From UBA12403 sp043808565 (GTDB taxonomy: Bacteria > Patescibacteriota > Patescibacteriia > UBA9934 > GWF2-40-263): a DNA stretch of 12,220 nucleotides. Location: the NCBI GenBank assembly GCA_043808565.1, contig JAZDEQ010000059.1:1-12220 (forward strand), in the 5' to 3' direction. Of the stretch, positions 1 to 7,400 are shown piece after piece (the stretch's first letter is position 1; each line of letters begins with the position of its first letter). The position numbers and the translations under genes are program-made. The notes beneath the pieces are model-generated. The model was not told the origin of the DNA, did not search any database, and saw nothing but the letters and a program-made list of their open reading frames with translations.

Positions 1-2631
1 AATACCGGCTTGCAAGGTAATAGCTTGTACACTCGAACCGGTCATTAATATATTGCCAACCAAATTAACCCCAGCTGAATTATTAATTATTAAATTTTGT
101 CCATAAAAATACCCTGTTCCTGAGGTGGTGATTGTTTGCAAAGACGTGCCGTCAACATAAAGGTTAAAACTTGTACCATTACTTACTGAATATCCGTCGC
201 TGGTAAAAATGTCACCTTTTGCGTGAAAATGCCCGCCGCCGGAAACTGCGACGTGGCCGTCAGTAAAATAAAAATCATGATTGGCAGTTAAAGAATCACC
301 GCTGGCAAGTACAAACCAAACTGCGGCGCATTCGGTACCGGATCCGCTACAATCAATTTTAAAATTATAAAAATCTTCATTGATATTAACGTCAAATGTT
401 TGGGTTCCTTGACCTGAGCCGTCGTAAACAACCGTACCATTATTATGATTAAAAGTACCCGCAGAGTGAGTCCAGTTGCCGGCAATACTTAATGTCCCTG
501 AGGTGGAAGTAAAAGTAGCTCCGGCGTTATTAATGGTAAAAGAACTATTGAAATCGAGAGTGGCTGTATCGCCATTAAAAGTTCCGCCAGATTGAGTAAA
601 AGCCCCGGTAAAAGTTTTTGTACCCGAACCGGCATTAAAAATTGCCGTTCCGGAAAGCGCGGTCGTGCTGCTAAATGTATTTGTCCCCGCCCCATTGAAC
701 GTGCCACCGGATTGAGCAAAAGTACTGCTGAAAGTGGTAGTAGTTGAACTACCGGAGAAAGCACCTCCTGACAATGTAGCTGCACCACTAAAAGTCATGG
801 CGACTGATCCGCCCGTGAATGTTCCACCAGACTGAGCAAATGTCCCGGCAACTGTCATGACCGTAGAGTTTTGATCAAAAGTTCCATCCTGCAAGGTAAT
901 ACCATTATTAAATGTGGCAGTAGAGGCACCTGCCAAGTCCAAATGCGCGGAGGCATCATTAATGAGAAGCGCGGGAATTTTACCGGCGGCATTTGCTGTT
1001 AATGTATGAGTGCCTGTTGCTATTTCTATAATCCCGGCTCCGCCGTCGCTGTTTGCGGACGCGACCACTATGTTTCCGGTTACTGATATTTTTGCTCCGC
1101 TGGCACCGGCCCAAACGCCATCCGTAAGAGTCAGTGTATGGGAAACCACCAATGTTTCATTCGCCGTTCCGCTTAATGTATAACCTGCTGTTCTAGCTAT
1201 GTTAAAGTCGTAAAATACTTCATCGGCTTCGGAATTGGTGCTATCAACATTGAAAGTGATCGGATTAGTCATGTTTGGCCCTTGAATAGGAGTAATTGCA
1301 CCATTATTGTGTTGGAAGGCGTCAGCACCAGCACCTTCGGCGATAGTAAAATTCCCACCAATCGCAGCTGAACCGGAAGTGGAAATGAAGGTTCCTCCAA
1401 CATTAATGGTAAGATTGCTGTTAAAAGTCAAAGGAACTGCGCCTCCATTAAAGGTTCCACCAGATATTGTAAAAGATCCGGATTGACCAAAAGTATTTGT
1501 ATTGCCTCCGGCATTAAACGCGCCTCCATTTATGGCAACAACGCCATTGAAGCTTGGTGTTCCCGCACTATTGAAAGTTCCGCTTGTTAAGGTGAAAGCA
1601 CCGGAAAAAGTATTCGTTGAAGATCCGGCGTTAAACGTCCCTCCGGACTGAGTAAATGTACTACTGAAAGTCGTTGCCAAATCACCTTGATTAACTATCC
1701 CGTTTTGCAAAGTAAAAGCTCCGGACAAAGTAACCGTACCAGTCCCGGTAGTAGAAACTGTGGCCGAAGCGTTGTTGATGGTTAAGGCCGGAGCCTTTCC
1801 TCCGCCGGTAAGTGTTATAGCCTGACTGCCTGCTTCATCTATCATTACTATACCGGCTCCACCATCAAAACCTGTCCCAACGGCAACTGCACCTTTGGGA
1901 TCGAAATAAGCTCCGGAGGCTCCACCCCAATATCCATCCGTTAACGTCAGCGTACCATTGACCACTAAAATTTCATTGGCCGTGCCGTTCAGAGTTGAGA
2001 GACCGCTTTTATTAATAGTCACGTTGTTAAAAATTTCATCGACGTCGACATTGGTGCCGTCAACGTTAACAGTAACTGCGCCACCGGTGTCAAAGGTTAC
2101 CGTTCCTCCATTATGTTGGAAAGCGTTGGAGCCGGCCCCTTCAGCAATGGTCCATGTGCTGGCAAAGGTTGCTGTGCCAGAAGTAGAAATGAAAGTAGCT
2201 CCGGAGTTAAGAGTGAAGGTGTTATTAAAGTCGAGCGAATCAGATCCGCCGGAAAAAGTCCCTGCCGACTGGACAAAAGCCCCATTAATGATAAGGCTTC
2301 TAGATTGAGTGATAACGGCGGTTTCTCCGGTATAACCGGCATTAATGCTAAAAGCAGCGATTGTTCCTCCAAAACCGGCATCAATGGTTGAGGCCTTGGT
2401 TGAGGTGCCATCAAAAACAACGCTGTCAGTGGAAATCGGACAGGTATCGGTTTGATCCCAGTTGGCACAAGTGCTCCAGTTATTGTCTCCGCCTCCACCG
2501 TCCCAAGTGTGGGTGTCGGCGCTGGCGGCTTGAACTGAACAAAAAAAGAACACGCCGACAAAAAAAACGACCAGAAAAAAAATTCTACTGTTAATCAACT
2601 TCTGAAAAATTGTACTAAGCAACGATGGCAT
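1..2631 (-). CDS. Secreted beta-solenoid surface protein, N-terminal 877 residues (runs off left edge)
   Basis: The frame is open without a stop from the ATG at 2631-2629 to base 1, so the C-terminus lies outside the window. Residues 1-38 form a signal peptide: basic N-region to R16, a Phe/Val-rich core at 17-30, and a probable cleavage after ASA (A38). Next comes a WDGGG...NNWS...NW motif (W43-W57) common at the start of bacterial repeat-rich surface proteins. The rest is Gly/Ser/Thr/Asn-rich. Rungs of about 20 residues of the form TFxGxFxQSGGTFNGG recur near residues 329-394 and 601-681. They sit inside three longer modules starting near residues 150, 415 and 706, each with T(S)TSG, an HNxG motif and a TDG motif. 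This pattern predicts a right-handed beta-solenoid, probably an adhesin or cell-surface fibre. Binding target and anchoring cannot be told without the C-terminus. The reading frame is certain; the function is inferred from architecture only. Confidence 0.85.
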   Translation of the reverse strand, partial: MPSLLSTIFQKLINSRIFFLVVFFVGVFFFCSVQAASADTHTWDGGGGDNNWSTCANWDQTDTCPISTDSVVFDGTSTKASTIDAGFGGTIAAFSINAGYTGETAVITQSRSLIINGAFVQSAGTFSGGSDSLDFNNTFTLNSGATFISTSGTATFASTWTIAEGAGSNAFQHNGGTVTFDTGGAVTVNVDGTNVDVDEIFNNVTINKSGLSTLNGTANEILVVNGTLTLTDGYWGGASGAYFDPKGAVAVGTGFDGGAGIVMIDEAGSQAITLTGGGKAPALTINNASATVSTTGTGTVTLSGAFTLQNGIVNQGDLATTFSSTFTQSGGTFNAGSSTNTFSGAFTLTSGTFNSAGTPSFNGVVAINGGAFNAGGNTNTFGQSGSFTISGGTFNGGAVPLTFNSNLTINVGGTFISTSGSAAIGGNFTIAEGAGADAFQHNNGAITPIQGPNMTNPITFNVDSTNSEADEVFYDFNIARTAGYTLSGTANETLVVSHTLTLTDGVWAGASGAKISVTGNIVVASANSDGGAGIIEIATGTHTLTANAAGKIPALLINDASAHLDLAGASTATFNNGITLQDGTFDQNSTVMTVAGTFAQSGGTFTGGSVAMTFSGAATLSGGAFSGSSTTTTFSSTFAQSGGTFNGAGTNTFSSTTALSGTAIFNAGSGTKTFTGAFTQSGGTFNGDTATLDFNSSFTINNAGATFTSTSGTLSIAGNWTHSAGTFNHNNGTVVYDGSGQGTQTFDVNINEDFYNFKIDCSGSGTECAAVWFVLASGDSLTANHDFYFTDGHVAVSGGGHFHAKGDIFTSDGYSVSNGTSFNLYVDGTSLQTITTSGTGYFYGQNLIINNSAGVNLVGNILMTGSSVQAITLQAGI

Positions 2632-2648
2632 AATAAATTAGTGTATCT

Positions 2649-2677
2649 ATTTTACAGGAAAAAACCATTTTTTTTAA
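2649..2677 (-). promoter_or_regulatory. Candidate sigma70-type promoter for the beta-solenoid gene
   Basis: On the minus strand a -35-like TTAAAA (2672-2677, 4 of 6 consensus) is followed after exactly 17 bp by TAAAAT (2649-2654, 5 of 6). Transcription would start near 2642, about 11 nt before the ATG at 2631. No Shine-Dalgarno sequence lies in that short leader. AT-rich DNA gives chance matches, so this stays a candidate. Confidence 0.4.
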
Positions 2678-2782
2678 GGATCGGGTTGTCCACAATTTTT
2701 GATCGTTTTCTCGTTATTTTTTAAACAAATTTTTTATCAAAAATTTTGTTAAATAAAAAAACAAAATTCTTTCAAAAAAAAT

Positions 2783-2970
2783 AAAAAATAAAAAATATTA
2801 TTTTTACAAAAAAATCAGTTAAAAAAATATTTTTGACTGATTTTTTGCTTGAACAAAAATATTATTTTTTCTCAAAATATTCAATTTTCCTAAGGAATAT
2901 TAGTAAAATATTTTTTTGGCATTTTAAAAATGAACAAAAATTTTAATTATTCAAAAAATAAAAAATATTA
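2783..2970. repeat. 18-bp direct repeat pair in AT-rich DNA
   Basis: AAAAAATAAAAAATATTA occurs at 2783-2800 and again at 2953-2970, 170 bp apart. Composition is so skewed that chance or slippage is plausible, though an exact 18-base match is longer than expected. Confidence 0.45.
2809..2846. repeat. 11-bp inverted repeat, terminator-like hairpin
   Basis: AAAAAATCAGT (2809-2819) and ACTGATTTTTT (2836-2846) are perfect complements with a 16-base spacer that contains its own AT palindrome. Each strand ends its arm in six T. The stem is weak because only three pairs are G:C or C:G. It may be a secondary bidirectional terminator behind the hairpin at 3025-3061, or a protein site. Confidence 0.4.
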
Positions 2971-3024
2971 ATAAATCCTAACAAAAATTTAATAATTTAA
3001 AATATTGAACACAAAAATTATCAT

Positions 3025-3061
3025 AAAAAATGCGTAGGAAACAATTTTTTTGTTCCCTACG
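3025..3061 (-). terminator. Rho-independent terminator after the membrane protein gene
   Basis: Perfect arms at 3033-3042 and 3052-3061 give a 10-bp stem with one G:T pair on the minus-strand RNA. The loop is 9 bases. Six T follow on the minus strand (A-run at 3025-3030). It lies 13 bp past the TAA at 3077-3075. T-rich sequence on the plus side would also allow it to act in that direction. Confidence 0.85.
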
Positions 3062-3074
3062 TATTTTTATTTTT

Positions 3075-4319
3075 TTATTCGGTCACCAGAATCGTTATGT
3101 GATCAACCATGCTCGGAACCTTTCTTGACCACGGTGGAAAAATATTTACTGTCACATCCTTGGCTACACCGGCCGAAACCAAATAAGCCTTCACCTCCTC
3201 CGGAGTTTTGCCAACAAAAACTTCAGGTTGTAAAAATGGACTAGTATTAGCAACCACGGAATCTTTTTTAATCGTCGCTCGCAATTCGGCTGTGCCGTTG
3301 GTAGCATTACCTTGGGTAATTTCTACCATGGCAACACACTTATTAATCGGCGCCTGGGAATCAACTGGGTCTTTAATAAAAACAAATCCTTCGTCAAGAT
3401 CTTCGTAGAGTTTATTCCAAGTCATTTTATTAAGCTCCGCCACTTCGAAAAAAACCGCAGTAACTTTGGTGGTTAAAGAAATATTAATAGTATCTTTTTC
3501 TTCACCTGGCTCAGTATCACTTTCTTTAGAAATAACTTCAGTTAAAAAAGCTTCGCCGCTCAAATTATTTTTACCAAGCAAACGCAGTTGATCTTTAGCC
3601 ACAGCTAGCATTTCATTACTCAGGGTCTCAGCATCTTTATCTAATTCTTCTTGAGTAACCACGGAAACAACTTTTCGACCACCACTCATGGCCACTGTAC
3701 TTTCACCAAAGATTGAAGATTGTAATGAAGTTGAAAGCCCGGGAATAGTAAATTTATCTGGACTAATATCGCCAGTTGGACCAACTTGATCGGCATAAAC
3801 CACAGCTTCAACACTGCCGCCAGCTGGAACTGTTACCCCCTTATCCAAACGAAATAAAGCTCCGCCCGAACTTAACAAACGCGTGGTAGCAACCAGAGGT
3901 TGGATTTTTGATGAATTATTAATAATCTTAACTACCCCGCCGGCTTTAGCTAAAACTTCTTTTTGTTCGCCACTAGTGACCGGGAAGCTTTCAGCTTGTT
4001 TAAAAGTTTGCTCAACAACTGTGCCGTTTATTTCACCTTCAACAGCACCAGTTTTAACCACCTCGGTCAAAAAAGATGATTCAATAGTTTTAGTTAACGG
4101 CGTAATTTCGATGGTCGCCTTGGTAGTAGAAAGCAAAATCACCGCCCCAAAAACCAAAACAACTACTGCAATAAAACCACCGACAATGCGCCGATAAAGA
4201 CGCAGTGAAGGTACCGGTAGTGCCTGAAGCTTTTCTGGCTTAACTTCAATGGCTTTAATAACCCGCGGGGTAATTTTTTTTCCGACCGAAGTTTTTTTCT
4301 TTTTAATAGTTGGTGACAT
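3075..4319 (-). CDS. Single-span membrane protein with large extracytoplasmic region (CPR family, possibly baseplate-J-like)
   Basis: 414 residues. A Lys/Arg-rich cytoplasmic tail (residues 1-44, with KKKK at 6-9) precedes one hydrophobic helix at about 45-64. The remaining 350 residues should lie outside the membrane (type II topology by the positive-inside rule). The soluble part has beta-type segments including VPAGGSVEAVVYADQVGP and FTIPGL near residues 165-195. It ends in a segment with GKTPEEVKAYL and a FPPWSRKVPS turn. From memory, this order resembles CPR proteins sometimes annotated as baseplate J/gp47-like; that label is tentative and no phage function is implied. The start is supported by GGAGG just upstream. 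The gene follows dnaE in the same direction but is separated from it by the inverted repeat array at 4346-4452. Function is unknown; a cell-envelope role is likely. Confidence 0.85.
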   Translation of the reverse strand: MSPTIKKKKTSVGKKITPRVIKAIEVKPEKLQALPVPSLRLYRRIVGGFIAVVVLVFGAVILLSTTKATIEITPLTKTIESSFLTEVVKTGAVEGEINGTVVEQTFKQAESFPVTSGEQKEVLAKAGGVVKIINNSSKIQPLVATTRLLSSGGALFRLDKGVTVPAGGSVEAVVYADQVGPTGDISPDKFTIPGLSTSLQSSIFGESTVAMSGGRKVVSVVTQEELDKDAETLSNEMLAVAKDQLRLLGKNNLSGEAFLTEVISKESDTEPGEEKDTINISLTTKVTAVFFEVAELNKMTWNKLYEDLDEGFVFIKDPVDSQAPINKCVAMVEITQGNATNGTAELRATIKKDSVVANTSPFLQPEVFVGKTPEEVKAYLVSAGVAKDVTVNIFPPWSRKVPSMVDHITILVTE

Positions 4320-4322
4320 AGG

Positions 4323-4330
4323 CCTCCTTT
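4323..4330 (-). promoter_or_regulatory. Strong Shine-Dalgarno sequence with very short spacing
   Basis: The minus strand reads AAAGGAGG then CCT then ATG, leaving only 3 bases between GGAGG and the start codon, where 5-9 is usual. It is the only strong Shine-Dalgarno sequence at normal or near-normal distance in the window and fixes the start of the 414-residue protein. Confidence 0.65.
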
Positions 4331-4345
4331 TTTAATTTTGTAAAA

Positions 4346-4452
4346 AACGTAGAAGTCGTAGAAGACGTAGAAGACGTAGATTATTGGTTTGAAACAAAAG
4401 CGATTTCTACATCTACGTTTCTACGTTCTACGATTTCTACGACTTCTACGTT
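4346..4452 (-). terminator. Inverted pair of 9-bp tandem arrays; likely terminator or attenuator behind dnaE
   Basis: Plus-strand units CGTAGAAGT, CGTAGAAGA, CGTAGAAGA and CGTAGA run head to tail from 4348 to 4380. Related CGTAGAA units lie in the opposite orientation at 4401-4452. The outer 18 bases of each arm (4346-4363 and 4435-4452) are perfect complements and are followed by six T on the minus strand (4342-4347). The dnaE stop codon (4454-4456) is immediately upstream, so the array forms the 3' end of dnaE mRNA and the leader of the 3075-4319 gene. The repeated units allow several alternative pairings. Confidence 0.7.
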
Positions 4453-4453
4453 A

Positions 4454-7400
4454 TTATACCATCTTCACATTTCGTTCGCCAACTAAACTTTTAACTTCGG
4501 CTAAAAATTCTGGAGTTGGGTTTACTGCGTAATCAGTTTTAACGACTCGTTGAGTGCCGCCCGAGTCTACGATAAAAAAAACTTTTTTAGTTCCTGGCGA
4601 AGCCAATAAAAGTTCGCGCAAGCTGGCGACTAGCTCTGGGGCAGGTTTACCAATAAGAGTGATTTCTAGGGCTGGGTCCGCCTCCGCTCGTGGCGAGCTA
4701 TGGCGAGACGAGGAGGTCGAAAAGGCTTGAAAGGCTGGGGAGGCTTGATTTTCTTTAGAGATGTCTGAAGGTTGAGGTACTTTATTTTGATCACCTGGAA
4801 TCCATAAATTGTCCTGGAGCATGCCAGCGACATCGGCTAAATTATTTTTATCGATCACAATCAGACTACTGGCTAAAAGTTTGGCCTCTTCCCCATCACG
4901 ACGCGAAACCTTAGCCGAAACAATAATAACCTTGTCTTCCAAAAGGAGCTTACCAAATTGGGCAAAAGATGTGGGAAAAACAATTAGCTCGGCTTTACCG
5001 GTTTTATCGTCAAGACCAACAAAGGCCATGTTATCGCCTTTTTTTGTCACGATTGTTTTAACTGAAGTTATAAGACCGCCGGCTTTGACAAAAGAACCAT
5101 CGGTTTGATTTTGAAGATCCTTAAGTGGTAACAAATATTGTCCAACGGCTTTAACCACATCGTCATAAGGATGCGAGCTAAGATAAAGTCCGAGCAATTC
5201 TTTTTCCCAAACCAATAATTCGTTCTTTTCAGCCGGCAAAGTAATTTTTAATTTTAACCGTTCGGTCGCCAAGGCGGGTGACAAATCAAAAAGCGAAGTT
5301 TGATTTTGCGCCTGCTTTTCTTTAGCTTGTTTATTAAAAAGCAAAATCTGTTCGATATTTTCTAAAAGACATTTTCGTTCACCAAACCGATCCAAAGCTC
5401 CAGATTTGGTCAAAGCTTCAAAAGATTTTTTATTAAAAGCTCGATGGTGAACTCGCTCAATAAAATCCGCCAAATCTTTAAACAAGCCATTAGCTTCACG
5501 CTCGGCCACAATAGCCTCAACAACTTCTTGACCTAAATTTTTTATCACCACTAAACCAAAACGAATCGTTTTATCATCAATATAAGTAAAAACCGGTAGC
5601 GATTCATTAATATCTGGTGGCAAAACCGCTATCCCCATCCGTTGACATTCTTTTACGGCATCGGAAATAGTTTCCAAATCAGCTGATTCAGCTGTCATTA
5701 AAGCCGACATGTATTCAGCCGGATAATTAGCTTTGAGATAAGAGGTTTGATAAGCCACCATGCCATAGCTTGAAGCATGCGCCTTGTTAAAACCATAAGC
5801 AGCAAACGGCTCGATTAATTTCCACAACTCATTGGCTTTTTCTTTAGATAGACCATTGGTGATAAAACCTAAAATCAATTTCTCTTTTTGTTTTGCCATT
5901 TCCTCAGGAATCTTTTTGCCCATGGCTTTGCGCAATTTATCAGCCTCCAGCCAAGAGTAACCCGCCAATTTAATTGAAATCAACATGACGTCATCTTGAT
6001 AAACAATAACTCCATAAGATTGATCTAGAATATCTTCCAGTCGTGGATCCAAAAATTTAATCAAAGAATTATCGTGTTTGCGTCTAATGTATTCGGGGAT
6101 TGACTCAATTGGCCCTGGACGATACAAGGCCACCATAGCCATAATATCTTCAATCCGTGATGGCTTAAGCTCCATTAAATATTTAGTCATGCCGTCACCA
6201 TTAAGCTGAAAAGTTCCCATGGTAAAACCATTAGCTAAAAGTTCGAAAGTTTTTGGATCATCAACTGGAATTTTTTCTAGTTTAATATCGACACCTTTAA
6301 CTTTTCGAATAATGCGCACGGCGTCTCCGAGAATCGATAAGTTTCGAATACCCAAAAAGTCCATTTTTAAAAGACCAACGGCTTCTACGGCGTGCATTTC
6401 ATATTGAGTAATAATCTTCCCTTCCCGAGTTTCGATTTGGAGCGGCGTAAAATCAGTCAATGGCGTTGGTGAAAAAACCACTCCGGCCGCGTGAACCGAA
6501 ACATGACGAGCACAGCCTTCGATTTGTTGAGCTAAATTTATAAGGCGGTGAACATTTGGTTCAGTGTCATAACGTTTTTTAAAATCCGCATCTTCATCAA
6601 GAGCTCGTTTTAAAGTCATGGGAAAACCCTGGCTGCCCATGGGCACCATTTTGGACACGCCGTCAACAAAAGAATATTCGTAACCAAGGGCTCGGCCAAC
6701 ATCGCGAATACTACCCCGAGCCAACATGGTACCAAAGGTACAAATCTGAGCGACCTTATCCTTACCATATTTTTCGGTTACATAAGCCAACATTTCGTCG
6801 CGACGATTATCAGCAAAGTCACCGTCAACATCCGGGGCCGACGGACGTTCGGGGTTTAAGAAACGCTCGAAAGGTAATTTATATTTAATGGGATCAACGG
6901 TTGAAATACCAATAGCAAAACTAACCAACGAGCCAGCCGCTGAACCACGAGTGGTTGTAACGATACCGTGAGCTCGGGCCCATTCAATATAATCAGAAAC
7001 AATTAAAAAATACGGAGCAAAACCTTTCATTTCAATTACCGAAAGTTCGTAATTTATGCGCTCTTTCATTTCTTCGGTCACGGTTTCAACTTTGTTTGGC
7101 AATTCATTAAAAGCTCGCTGACGTAAAAATTCCAAATGAGTTAAACCATTAGGAACTTCGAAATGCGCAAAATTCCATTTGCCTAAATCAAACTGAACAT
7201 CACAACGGTCAGCAATTTTCCGAGTGTTTTCAATGGCTTCGGGCCAATCTTTAAAACGCGAAATCATGTAATCAGCTTCTACCAACGAGGCGTCGTAATC
7301 ATAATTTTGTACGCGTTCAAATTCCTCAAGGTTTCGACCGTCCTTAACGCATTGTAAAATTTTCCAGGCCTCAACATCTTGCGGCTTTAAATAAAAAACA

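Larger units (their letters stand above)
2678..3024. other. AT-rich intergenic stretch without genes
   Basis: No credible gene is seen between the promoter of the solenoid gene and the terminator of the next gene. Bases 2701-3000 contain 39 G or C in 300, about 87% A+T, far above the flanking genes. At the left border a DnaA-box-like TTGTCCACA (2686-2694, one change from TTATCCACA) sits between two GATCG words (2679-2683 and 2701-2705). An 18-bp direct repeat and an 11-bp inverted repeat lie inside and are listed separately. The stretch could be simple intergenic drift, an UP-element-rich promoter region, or an unwinding element. Confidence 0.7.

Noticed and set aside
1958..2391. Plus-strand and second minus-strand open frames of 92-154 residues inside the solenoid gene
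   Set aside because: They lie antisense to, or out of frame with, the continuous 877-codon frame that has a signal peptide and repeats. Their translations have no recognisable motif.
2678..3024. Firm call of a replication origin
   Set aside because: Only one imperfect DnaA-like box is seen, and no dnaA, dnaN or box cluster is present. It is kept only as a low-interest observation.
4346..4452. CRISPR array
   Set aside because: Units are 9 bp with no spacers, and the two halves are inverted relative to each other.
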